64,000 nucleotides of DNA from Marchantia polymorpha subsp. ruderalis (lineage: Eukaryota; Streptophyta; Marchantiopsida; Marchantiales; Marchantiaceae): the NCBI GenBank assembly GCA_037833965.1, contig AP031355.1:9449501-9513500 (forward strand), read 5' to 3'. Position numbers and translations under genes: made by a program. Positions within the stretch are counted from its first letter, which is position 1, and every line of letters begins with the position of its first letter. Positions 1 to 10,419 of this stretch are shown here, in pieces. The notes under the pieces were generated by a model, which worked only from the letters and a program-made list of their open reading frames with translations, was not told where the DNA came from and ran no database searches.

Positions 1-261
1 GCCTCCAGCAAGGCGCCGACGGATAAGGAACGCGCCAGCGGCGACACGCCTCCGGTGATGGAAGGGTTAGGAAAAGACAACATAGCCGACGTATACCCTG
101 CGGCGGACTCGAGTCCGGAAGGCGGCGACGGCGGGAGAATTCAACATTCACACATGCGAATGCGCGCAGTGCGGAGACGTGAATTCGCGCATGCAAAGGG
201 CAAACCGTTAGGCCGTATAGCCGGCTGCGTACGTTGTAACCAGTAAGAACGTTGGACGTTC

Positions 262-2983
262 TTGAATTCGGAGAAGAAAAGACTGCGCTCCAGTCTCATT
301 CTCTCATTCTTGATTTTGCGATTTCCAGCTTCCAAGATTACGCGCAAGGGCGGAGAGACCTGCAGTGAGAGGAGAGAGTGCGGAGACGAGTTGCGCAAGG
401 ATCTTGACAGACCTTGGAGAGAATTGCGAGTAGCGAACTTGAGCGTGAGCGAAGAGAGAGTGAGCAATCAGTGCTTGAGCGGCCGACGCGCAGTGGCGAT
501 TGTGAGAGAGCGAGCGAAAGGGAGAACGTTTGTGTGTGCAGGAAACGGAATGTCAAAGGTTCCCCATCTGCGAGTGTCTCCACTCAGGGTGCCGCAGATC
601 GGTCTACGCGCATTTCAAGATGTGCTGCTGGGGCTGAAGCTCGATTTCCTTCTATGGGGGTGGAACTGGACATGTCCGGAGATGGTGCGTGAGTATCTGC
701 AGGAGAGACACAAGCCCTCACGCGGATTCCGTCCACATCCAGAAAGATGGGACATTTGTAACTGGGCGCAGGTGTTGGGCAGGTGTGCCGGCGAGGAAGG
801 GGATCTCCTCTTCGAGGCCGATAGCGTGAAGGTGTTCCAGGAGGAAGAAATCTCCTACAATGAGCTCTTCAAAGTTGCCAGGCATCCCAAGAACGGTTTC
901 CGGACACGGGATTACAAAGATCGATTGCGGAGAAATGTCGCGACTGCATTGCTGCAGATATTGCAGCCGACCAAGACCGCTTACATGCATGGTTGGCAGG
1001 TAGAATTTGTGGAGCTAGTGTTGTCAGGAGCTCCAGTGCATTGGGCACGGCTCATGTGGAAGGTGACGCGCCAACATGCGCAAGAAGAGAGAGGAGGAAC
1101 CCTCAATCATCTTTCGCCTTACTTGATTGTGTTTTATCGGGCGATGGGATGTTTGACAAATTCAGAGCGGACACGGTTTCCGCTGCTGACCCAGAGCTAT
1201 CCAGGTAGATACTCACGGGAGGCCGAAGTAGACACGGATCCGGACGAGGAACCTGCCAGTCCGTCTCCGGATCCGGCCCCAGCAAGAGCAACAGAAGAAC
1301 GTCGAAGTGAGCGCATTCCGCGAAAGCGGAAGTGGGATGAGAGACCTGAGGACAGGCAGCCGGAAGTGCCAGCTGCGCCGACTTGTGGTCGGCCCACCCA
1401 CGAGCCTCACAGTCGACCAAAACAGAGGGCACGCAAAATGCCAACTAGTACTAAGGAGACCGGGCGTACTCCGCTCCGGCGGAATCCCACGCAGGAGGAG
1501 ATAATCGCGCAGATTCTAGGGAAGTCGACAAATACCTCTGCGCAGAAGGCACCAATGCCTTCGGAAGGAGATGGACGGACTGACAGTCGGCCGACTCGTA
1601 GTCGGCCGACAAGCGGAAGGAAGGCCAACTGAACGGCGCGTTGAACCGGACAGCAGGCCGGAAGCAGAAGAGAGTTTGGCTGACGAGCCAACAACCCTCA
1701 GAAGGTCGTCTTCGGCGGAAGGCACTTCTGGGAAAACGCCACCAGCAAGCAGGCCAAGTGGAGTGAAGACGCGCAGGGTGTATCCGACTCCCAGTCGGAC
1801 AACTGCTGGTCGGCCGACTGCGAGTCGGTCAACAGAGAGACGGCCGGATTCGCCGACTGCGAGACGGACAGGGCCGGCGACCAGTGTGCGGACGCCTTCG
1901 GCGGACGCACCTTCAGCGAAGACACCTTCCGCGCAGATTGCGCCGGAAGGGCAGGCAGCAGAAGCAGGCGGTGCAAAGGTGACAAGAGTCACTGCGGCGT
2001 CGACCCCTTCGGAGACCGAAGATCGAGCCGGAACAGGGGCTCAAGCAGTGGGATCCCCCACTGCCCTGGATATTTTAGCAGGCAGTGGAGCAGCAGTCGC
2101 AGCGGAAGCTGCTGCGCGCCACAGTTCCAGGGAGTCGCCAAGGGATTCGGTGGCGACTGAAATCCTCGAGAGTGAGGATGAGACGAGCTCGGAAGAGCAG
2201 GATGCGGATTCTGTGCAGAAAACGCCAACAGGGGTGTTGTGCGAGCAGATAGTCCCACTCCTGCGATATCTGGATCGCAAGACATCCAAGTACGCGGGTA
2301 CTGGAAAACCGCAGTCTTATGTGGAGACTATCAAGCGAAGGACGAGGAGCAAGGTGGCCATTTGGGCCTCTAGGTGCCAAGTATATGTGGATAGGAACAC
2401 CGCCCTCCGACAACACCTGGCGGTCACACAGAAGCTATACCAAGCCTTGCAGCAGCAGAGGGAGGATGCGGCGACGAAAAGTCAGGCGGATGCCGAGCTA
2501 ATGCGGGCAAAGATCGAGTCGGAATTGCAGGAAGAGCGGAGACAAAACCGCATCCTAGCAGCCGAGCTTGCGCGCCAGACGCGCGCCTTAGAAGAAAGTC
2601 AAAGAGCCCGCAAGGAGGATGAGGAGTTGTTGCGCAACTTGCAATCCGAGTGCTCGGATTTGAGGGCGCAGCGTGCGGAAGCGGAAATGCAGCTAGCAGA
2701 GGTGGAAGGCAGTTGCAGGGCGCGAGAAGAGTTGGCGACGCGGGTGATTCACTGCCTAAAAGGATACGCCCATTGGGAGGTGGCAGCTCAAGAGAGGATC
2801 ACACTCAGGGAGTTTGAGCTTCGGGCGGCGGCATTGACGGAGGGTGACAGTCGGAGTCGGCGGCAAGTGGCGAGGAAATTAGAAACCTTCTTGTCGGGTG
2901 CGCGCGACACTATGGCGCACTTAGAGTCGGAAGTCACTGCAGCCCTCCGACGTCTGGGGTTGCGCAGCCGGTCGGAAGACTAG
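262..2983 (+). CDS. U3-encoded reading frames of the LTR, divergent subfamily
   Basis: Two long overlapping frames (456 and 470 codons) fill the U3 part of this LTR. The first holds a globular-looking domain with blocks shared with the other LTR copies: LDFLLWGWN, RTRDYKDR, GTLNHLSP. A basic patch (IPRKRKWDER) follows, then a linker rich in Pro, Ser and Arg. The second frame ends in a coiled coil of roughly 250 residues with the shared blocks HCLKGYAHWEV, TLREFELRA and GDSRSRR, and stops just before the LTR TATA box. By eye only about half of the residues match the copy at 53940-57047, yet both are long and open, which suggests past selection on the protein. The function is unknown. I recognise no enzyme motif. 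Whether the two frames are linked by splicing in this subfamily cannot be seen. Confidence 0.6.
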
Positions 2984-3126
2984 CAAGGTAGAGACAGCGA
3001 GCGGAGCAGTCCGGCGCGCAGGAGGCGCAACACCGGATCCGCCGAGTGCAGTAGTATAGTTTGGTTTCGCGCAGATGTTGCGAGTAGTAGATAGGATAGC
3101 GTAGTGCTAGTTAGGACCTTTGAGGG

Positions 3127-3155
3127 TATAAAGTAGATCAAGGCGTTTTGCCTTG
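3127..3155 (+). promoter_or_regulatory. LTR TATA box and adjoining hairpin
   Basis: TATAAAG at 3127 is followed by CAAGGC, a GTTTT loop and GCCTTG (3139-3155). The same arrangement, TATA then a six-base-pair stem with the identical loop, occurs in every LTR here. In the young copies the stem is CCAGGC/GCCTGG, so one pair has changed on both sides. This is the likely core promoter of the element, with R and U5 downstream. Confidence 0.6.
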
Positions 3156-4051
3156 GGACTCTTCCAGTTTTGGAAGTGCAGATCAGGAACTCACTTTCTT
3201 GGCGTGTTTGTGCATTTTGGTCCTGGCACCACGTAGAGAAGCTGCAGCATAGCGAAGTTACCGTATGTTGTAGTTGAAGGCCTTTGGCTGAATGTTCAGA
3301 GCTAGCACCCGGTTAGAGACTTGAGTAGTGCGGATCTGCACCTGCGGGTGATTTCTGATGCTCAGAGCCCGCTGCGAGTTAGATACTTGAACAGTTCCCC
3401 CTTACTCCTTCGAGTGACATATCCTGATTGTACTCCTACGGGAAGTTTCCCCTGAATGCCAAAGTGAAGTTTTATTACTTCGTGTAAGCCTTGGTTTGCA
3501 ATTCAGGTTGTGTGTGTGTTACTGGATCGTGTCTCAGTTAAGTTCTCAGTCGGGCCTGCACTCCCTGCGTTTGGTGTGAGAATCGAGGGTGACGTCCACG
3601 GCGTATGAAGAGGCTTCGTTCCGAAGTGGGAAGTCCAGTCCGGGTACCCTACGCTAGTTCCTGGCGGAAGGGCAGTAAAAGCCGGAGTGGGAGTCACTAC
3701 CTGCAGAACCTCTGAGTGAACTTTTGAGACACCTTCCTCCTGAAATCCGAAGCGGAGGTCCTGACCGACCTCCGAGTTGTGCTTTTTGCCAGTTTCAGGT
3801 GTGTGTGTGTGTGTGTTGAATGACCACGCTGTACCGTGCATCCTCCGAGCATCCTCCGAGTCGAGATCCTCCTCCGAGTCGAGCCTCCGAGTCGAGCACT
3901 GCAGTATTTCTGGGAGTGACAGTCGCCTAGAATTCAAACTCTACAAAAGTCTGTTAAACGTGACACTTTTACTCTGTGTGTTGCCTCTGTCCCTGTGGGT
4001 TTGATCTTTTTACCACCATACTGCAGTTTTAGCCTTTGGTGGGTTATTACA

Positions 4052-5412
4052 GCGCACTCAATTTTCTTTCAGCCACCGAGTAACTCTCCGCGCGGTGATG
4101 TCTAGAACGTCTCTCAGCTAGCAGGTGGAGGCATGCAGCTCGCACCAGAAATTGAAATCGCAAATTCAAGAATGGGGCGTCCTCTGTCTCCTCGTAGGAG
4201 GTCATGGTCGGCTCTCGGTCGTGAAGGTCGAATCACTTGATGGCCGCTCCGGCTCCACGGTATAACGGCCTTCTCTCTCACGCGCGGCCTCACGCTCCGC
4301 CGACGTCGACTTCACTCACACGCTCAAATTGGTAATTTGAACTCCGCCAGCGTATCACGCCGCGGCCATGGGCGCGCAGCGCCGAAGGCGGATTTGTCGC
4401 CGGCGCGCTACACTCCTTCGTACTTCAATTGGGCTAGTCCCGCTCCGCCGAAGGCGTTCATCCGCGCATAGGACAAAAGTCGAACTCCCTTCTGCGAAGG
4501 CGGAATCCTCGGCGGAGTTTCCGCCGGCGCAGAACTTCATCTGCCTGTGCGTAGGCGAATTCCGTCTGCACACAGGACGTTCGTCCGCGCAGGTCCCTCG
4601 CCGCAGGCGCAGCGCCGAAGGCGGCTGTGCCGAAGGCGTTGACCGCGGTTTACGGACTCCGTCCAGTCTGTCCATTTCTCTCGCCTCTCCGTCGGCGCTC
4701 TTGTCTCCGTAATCCCGACCGGCCGAAGGCGCACTCGTCCGTTCCGTCCGTACAATCCGTACGGATTTTACTACTCCGTTGGATCCTCGCCCATCCGTGA
4801 TGCGCTGGTGCCGAAGGCGCCGTACAAGTTCCAACCCCGAAGGCGGATTTCTAGGGCTGAAGGCGGACTTCACACCGACGCCGAAGCGCCTATGCATAGG
4901 CGATTCCCGTTCGCCTATGCCTAGGTGCAAATCCTCCTCGCCTATGCGTAGGCGGCATTCTCGGCGGACACCCCGCCGACGTCAAGCCCTATTTCGCCTA
5001 TGCGTAGGCGAAGATCTTTGTATCTTTCGACCGTCACAACTCCCTGAGTTCTCATCCGTTCCAGGCGTTCTTGGGCTCGTTAGAATCAGCGCGTCAAGCT
5101 CTTTGTAATGAAACCCTAACCAAGTCAAGGCGTTTGGAAATTGATCAGATCCTGAGGGATTTCTCTAGCGCCGGAGGCGGCTTAGGCGCCTTGCGCCGAA
5201 GGGATACTCCTTCAGAGCCCGTCGTTTAGGGCGGCGTCTGTCCCAGACGATGCGCCCAACTCTTGGATTCTACGAGATTCTTTGAGATTCTCCGAGATCA
5301 TCCAGTTTCATTCTATTTTGATGCACCGATGGCTATTTACAGTGCTACGGTACAGTTTTCCAAAAATGTTTTTTTTAAAATTCCGCAAAAACACCAAAAG
5401 TGGGGTACCACA
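4052..5412 (-). repeat. Older minus-strand LTR remnant, split by the LTR at 1-4051
   Basis: This stretch matches the start side of the minus-strand LTR at 47281-52551 (its 51207-52551 part) and ends at 5412 with GGGGTACCACA, the reverse complement of the LTR start. Its other half would lie left of the window, beyond the inserted plus-strand LTR. It carries several palindromes of the form CGCCTATGCATAGGCG (4888-5010), a variant of the CGCCTGTGCACAGGCG motif of the younger copies. It is more diverged from the other copies than they are from one another, so it is probably among the oldest insertions here. Confidence 0.8.
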
Positions 5413-5454
5413 CTGTGATAGAGTTTTTTTCCCCAATCTTCTATACTTACACAT

Positions 5455-5490
5455 GGTTTCTACTCTTACATGCTATTGAGAGTAGAAACC
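5455..5490. repeat. Perfect 12-bp inverted repeat
   Basis: GGTTTCTACTCT at 5455-5466 is exactly reverse-complemented at 5479-5490, with a 12-base spacer. It lies 43 bases outside the old LTR end. It could be a small foldback element or chance; no target duplication was identified. Confidence 0.6.
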
Positions 5491-5600
5491 ATTTTTACTT
5501 TTCTTGGTTCCACGACTTCTGTTCTTGAAATGCAAGACAGACCTAAAATACAATACACCTGATATCTGAGATGCTAGGTTTATTACGAGAACCGAAAAAA

Positions 5601-5700
5601 TTGCGTTAAATATTGAGATATTTGAAGATATATATTGCGTTAAATATTGAGATATTTGAGATTTTATATTGCCTTAAATATTGAGATTGACGTTATTCCA
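5601..5700. repeat. Three tandem copies of a 34-bp AT-rich repeat
   Basis: Units beginning TTGCGTTAAATATTGAGATA recur at 5601 and 5635, with a third, altered copy at 5669. No coding potential is seen. Confidence 0.7.
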
Positions 5701-7189
5701 TTGCAATTACTTATTTCCATCCTTTTCCAAGTAATGCTCGCATCAAAATATTGAAGTAATATTTAGGTTGCAATCACCAATGGAGACATTTTTCTAACTA
5801 CAGCTTGCACTCACGAATCAATCTCTAATCCACTAGTCGTATACTTTAGTTCGATTACCATTGTCACTTTTACTCCACTTTTACTCCACTCAGACACCTC
5901 TAGAACACATTCTGGGCTGTTTTTCTACCCAGCACAGTAGCGCCATGAAGTCTGCAACCTTGAAACCGCCACCTCTACACTTTCATGCTGTTTCAAATCC
6001 TGCAATTGAGAAAAAACGTAATTTTATTCTCAATACAGCTCCAAGGGGGAGACTAGAGCATTGTGGGGTTATTCTTGTACACAGCATAACGGCGAGGTTA
6101 AGGCTGCAAAGCTGAAACCGCCATTTGTCCTAAGCTTTCTTGGATTCACGAGCTCAAATACTGCAATTGAAAGGAAAATCAAGCATAAATAGCAAAAATG
6201 AAAAAAATTCGATTGTGATTGCAAAACCGTTTGAACTTTGTTCCAAAAAAACAACAGTAGATATCGGATTTTATAATTTTGATTCTTACCTTGACACTTT
6301 TCATGGGTCCAGTAAGTGACGAACTATGGAGCAATGGTGAGAGCAACCTCATGAGACTTGCAAGTATTTTTTTGTGTTATAGATCCCAAAGTTGTTGGAT
6401 CCCGAGACCTGAAAGGATGCAGCCAAGAATCATCAGTGCAGGAGAGTCAGACAAGATCATCACTTACTGACAATAAAAAGAATTGGCTAATGTTCAAATG
6501 GGTGAACATTCTCCTCATATCGATTACCTCGTCTTCTTCCGTAAAAGTAATCAGAACAATTAGTCCATAAGAAGACTTCAAAGTGCTGCTCAGATCTGTG
6601 AAGCGATTTCCAAGCGTCAGGCAGAGCAAGTTCTCAACAAGCTTTCCCAAATCACAGCAGAGCAGGAAACTCTCCTGGTAATCACAGGTCTGCACACCAC
6701 AAGACAAGGGTTAGCATAAGGAGACAAGAGTGTCAAAAATCACAAGAATTAATTGCATGGAAGAATTAATATAATTCCAATGTTTAATTGTAGAATGATT
6801 CAATGCAAATAATCTACCCCAGCTTTATGCCCACGTATACAAGTACTCCATGCAGACTCTCTTTATCCGACAAATCGAGGAGCGAAACCTGATGGAGCAG
6901 GCCACGCCCTCAGGATTGCATTTGTGCCAATGATATTGATCCCCAGCAAGCCATCTCGGAACTGCAAACAGACTGCAGAACTCAAGCGGCAGGCTTGAAA
7001 TCAACATCGTAGTGACGTCAAAAGACAGCATGAGCGAAACTCCTGGTACAGATGTGGAATGACTGACTGCCCGATCATATCCGAACTAGATCCGAAGCGT
7101 TACGAGCTAGCCAAGTACTCTAGTAAGTAATCGATCGAACGACCTGCCTCAGCGAATCCGAAGTCCAGGGAGTTATCATCATGCGAATG

Positions 7190-7860
7190 GCCCAGTAGCT
7201 CAATGCGAGAGCCTTCCAAGCTATGGATCTGTGCTGCGGGTTCAAGTCCTGCCTGGGCTGCTATTCTTTTTGCTGCCTGTTTTGGTGGCTGTGACTGAAA
7301 CATACCTGAGTGTACTCTAGATTCCTCAATTGTTTCAATACATGAGTATGCTTTATCTTCTAGTGAGTCATCATGTCTCTTGATGTGAATGGCCCAGTAG
7401 CTCAATGCAAGAGCCTTCCAAACTATGGATCTGTGCTGCGGGTTCAAGTCCTGCCTGGGCTGCTATACATTTACTGCCTGTTTTGGTGGCTGTGAGTGAA
7501 ACATACCTGAGTGTCCTGTAGAATTATCAAATCTTAGGCCAGATGAGCTTGCTTTTTCTTCTTGGAGTGAGTCGTCATGTTTTATCATGCGAACGGCCCA
7601 GTAGCTCAATGCGAGAGCCTTTCAAGCTATGGATCTGTGCTGCGATTCATGTCCTACCTGGGCTCTATCAATTTTTTTTTATGTTTGGCATCTATATATT
7701 CTCGAATCTACAGCAGATTCATTAACCTTTGCACTCGACTAGTCCCGGAACACCAGTAACTTTTCTTGTAACCAGTCGGCAATTTTTCTCTATGTGAATG
7801 GTCCAGTCGCTCAATATCGGAAACTGGGATAATCCTATAAGACCGTATACGACTAAAATG
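7190..7860 (+). repeat. Tandem tRNA-like modules, plus strand
   Basis: A 72-base module beginning GCCCAGTAGCTCAATGCGAG recurs at 7190, 7392 and 7596, with a decayed copy near 7799, so the repeat unit is about 202 bp. Each module has a tRNA-like 5'/3' acceptor pairing (GGCCCAG with CTGGGCT), a GCTC/GAGC D-stem, and a perfect T-arm GCGGG-TTCAAGT-CCTGC that fits the Pol III B box. The anticodon arm is not canonical: a TCC or GCT triplet can be placed, but not with a clean five-pair stem in most copies. The spacer between modules is also shared between units. This is a tRNA-derived repeat, not a set of ordinary tRNA genes. Confidence 0.75.
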
Positions 7861-8149
7861 ATTGGGCTTAACAAAAGGAGAAAAGCATCAGAAGCTTAAA
7901 GAGCAATGAACATTGTGACTCCATCAAATTCCCTCCACAGCAGTTAATATCACCTATTCAACTGCCCCAATGTCACATGAAGAACCCTGTGATATATCAC
8001 AGTGTTTTGAAAGTTCGATAGAGCTTAGGAATGGTTTTGTCAAAGATCCGACCCTAGCATCTTGGAAGTCTCAATACACGGTTCTCCGGAACTCATACTC
8101 CGTAACAGTTGAAGAATCTACACCCCAATCCGTTGTGTTAACAAACCAA

Positions 8150-8960
8150 AACTGGTGCCTCCTAGGGCAGGACTTGAACTAACATCACATCTCCATAGCT
8201 TGGAAGGCTCTCGCATTGAGATACTAGGCCACTCACATAAAGAGTCAGACGACTTACTACATTGAGAAGCATACTCTGGGACTCATAGTATGTAATAACT
8301 GAGGAATCTGCACCACAGTCCGTATGTAATCGTTCAAAAACCTAAATTTCTGCGAACAAGACAGGACTTGAACTCGCTGCACAGATTCATAGCATTGAAG
8401 GCTCTCGTATTGATTTAATGGACATTCCCATAAAGAGACATGACGACTCACTACAAGAAGAAGCAGACTCATGCACTGTAACAGTTGATGAATATTAATA
8501 CACTGTTATATTTAGATAATAGAATACAAAACAATAGAACCAGGCAGGACTTGAACCCACAGCACAGATCCATAGGTCTTAAGGCTCTCTCATTGAGATT
8601 CTGGGACATTCGCCTGAAGAAACATTATGAGTCACTACAAGAAAAAGCATACTCATAAAGTGTAACATTCGATCAATCTACAGTACAATCTGGTATGTTT
8701 GGATGATGGACACAAAAATCATCACTGCCCAGGCAGGATTTTGAACCCGCGACTCACAGATCCATAGCTCGGAAGGCTCTCGCTTTGAGCTAATGGGCCA
8801 TTCGCATGAGGAGACATGATGACTCATCACAACATAGATTATACTCATGTAGTGCAACAGTTGTTAAATCTACAGTACTCTCGGGTACGTTTAGATTACA
8901 GCCAGCAAAAGAATCGCAGCCAAGGCAACACTTGAACAGAATAAATGATATACCAATTGA
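8150..8960 (-). repeat. Tandem tRNA-like modules, minus strand
   Basis: The same module appears in reverse orientation at about 8157-8230, 8353-8425, 8539-8609 and 8727-8799, with a remnant near 8900. Spacing is about 185-195 bp. The T-arm (plus strand reads CAGGACTTGAAC) is the best-kept part. Copies are more diverged than in the plus-strand block, and the block is inverted relative to it. Confidence 0.7.
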
Positions 8961-9191
8961 CTACAAAGAGATATAGTGACCCGATTTAATCGAGTGTAAA
9001 CGTGTAGCTCAATGCGAGAGCCTTCCAAGCTATGGATCTGTTTGTTGCGGGTACAAGGCTTTTGGTGTATCATCTTTTTAATGGGATCGACAAATTGGCA
9101 GGCTTCGGATCACCTTCAAAACATCTGCTGGATTGTCTCAATCATATTAACAGGAAACTTTGTTAAAACTGTAAGAGAAAAATGTTGTGTA

Positions 9192-9264
9192 TGGAGGTGC
9201 GGGGCATCGATCCCCGTGCCTATCGCATGCAAAGCGATCGCTCTACCATGTGAGCTACACCCCC
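9192..9264 (-). tRNA. tRNA-Ala (anticodon UGC)
   Basis: Read on the minus strand, this 73-base gene folds as a full cloverleaf. The acceptor GGGGGTG pairs with CACCTCC and includes the G3-U70 pair that identifies alanine tRNAs. The D-arm is GCTC/GAGC, the anticodon loop TTTGCAT gives UGC, and the T-arm has GATCGAT in the loop closed by a five-pair stem. The discriminator is A, and CCA is not encoded, as expected for a nuclear gene. A run of five T lies about 10 bases downstream and can serve as the Pol III terminator. It stands between inverted blocks of tRNA-like repeats but is not one of them. Confidence 0.93.
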
Positions 9265-9393
9265 TGCCATAAAGCTTTCAGTATAACAACAATTTAAACC
9301 CATTATGAAGTAGATCCATCAACATATGCACTCGATTAGACTCAGAGCATTTTATCTTGTTTTAGTCAGTTGGCATATCATTTGATTTGAATG

Positions 9394-9464
9394 GCCCAGT
9401 AGCTCAATGCCACGGCCGTCCAAGCCATAGATCTGTACCGCGGGATCAAGTCCTGCCTGGGCTA
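9394..9464 (+). repeat. Single tRNA-like module
   Basis: This is a diverged copy of the GCCCAGTAGCTC module, with the T-arm and 3' CCTGGGCT retained. It lies 130 bases from the tRNA-Ala gene in the opposite orientation. Confidence 0.65.
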
Positions 9465-9656
9465 AATCAACTTATTGGTTTCTACGTATAGCAGTCGGAG
9501 TAAAGCAAATAGAAATGCAATTTTCAGCAGAATCGTCACATTTTGGTAATTGAAGTGTCAGTAGTGAGAATAAATGCTACTCGATTTTTTTTGGTGAAGG
9601 GCCGCGCGTACGCGAGCGCCTCTGTAACAAATTGTGACGTGCACTTTCCCATACAG

Positions 9657-9745
9657 GAAGTGCTAGGATTTGCCAAGCCTTGGTGCAATGGGTCAGCTGG
9701 TCCTAGGCCATCGTCCTTCTCGATCAACGATATACCCCCGCCCAG
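9657..9745 (+). other. Candidate isolated exon (89 bases)
   Basis: The segment is preceded by a pyrimidine-rich tract ending in CCCATACAG and followed by CAG/GTAAGTATG, close to the consensus acceptor and donor. It is open in one frame, giving a peptide that reads LGFAKPWCNG then SSFSINDIPPP. I do not recognise the protein and see no partner exons nearby, so it may be a relic or chance. Confidence 0.25.
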
Positions 9746-9999
9746 GTAAGTATGATTCTTCGTCATGATCCATATAGAATGTATGAGACTTATGAACACC
9801 TTCCTTGCTACGTGCATGGGTTAATACATGGGTATCACAATATAGGAGTTTGAACATCACATGCTCAATTTTTAGTCCAGGATGTAAACCCGGATAAGAA
9901 ATAGAGAAAGAAGAGTTCAAATTCACTTTAGATGGAGAAACAACATGCGACGAAAGACAGTGAAGTTTTGAAGTGAAATTTCTTAAGAGATCTTGGAAC

Positions 10000-10330
10000 G
10001 CTCTCCTATGAAGCTACTGGGCTGTTTTCATGGATAGACATGATTACTCACTACAACATGAAGCATTCTCATATAGTGAAACAGATGATGAATCTACAGC
10101 ACACGGGTATGTTTGACTCACAGCCAGCAAAAGAACAGCAACCCAGGCAGGACTTGAACCCGCAGAATAGATCCAGAGCTTGGAACGCTCTCCCATGGAG
10201 CTACTGGGCCATTTGCATGATTAATCATGATGATGACTCACTACAACATGAAACTTACTCATGTAGTGAAACAGTTGATAAATCTACAGTACACTCGGGT
10301 ACGTTTTAGATGACAGCCAAGAAAACACTT
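10000..10330 (-). repeat. tRNA-like modules, minus strand
   Basis: A partial copy ends near 10025, and a well-kept one lies at 10138-10210. In the latter the anticodon arm can form five pairs (AGAGC/GCTCT) around a seven-base loop with TCC in the anticodon place, which points to a glycine-type ancestor. Its D-stem then competes for the same bases, so a standard cloverleaf is still not possible. Confidence 0.6.
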
Positions 10331-10419
10331 GAACAGTATAAGTGACATACCCATTGACTAGAAAGAGATATGGTGACCCGGATTAGTCGAATTTAAACGT
10401 TGATGAATCCACTGTTCCA

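Larger units (their letters stand above)
1..4051 (+). mobile_element. Right part of a plus-strand Gypsy-type LTR
   Basis: The segment ends in the family terminus GTGGGTTATTACA at 4051 and matches, feature for feature, the LTRs at 27718-32176 and 41029-45454: U3 reading frame, TATA box, hairpin, a TG-repeat stretch near 3800, then the terminus. Its sequence is clearly diverged from those copies, so it is a separate subfamily. The left end lies outside the window, so it cannot be said whether this is a solo LTR or the 3' LTR of a full element. It sits inside an older LTR of opposite orientation, which resumes at 4052. Confidence 0.85.
5413..7189. other. AT-rich intergenic DNA
   Basis: I see no convincing gene. 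There is a short perfect hairpin and a three-copy 34-bp repeat (listed separately). Exon-like fragments at about 6570-6720 and 6880-7020 have short open frames but no clear homology or splice structure. Confidence 0.5.

Noticed and set aside
6570-7020. Exon-like fragments with helical-looking peptides
   Set aside because: Short, in different frames, no clear splice sites and no family resemblance.
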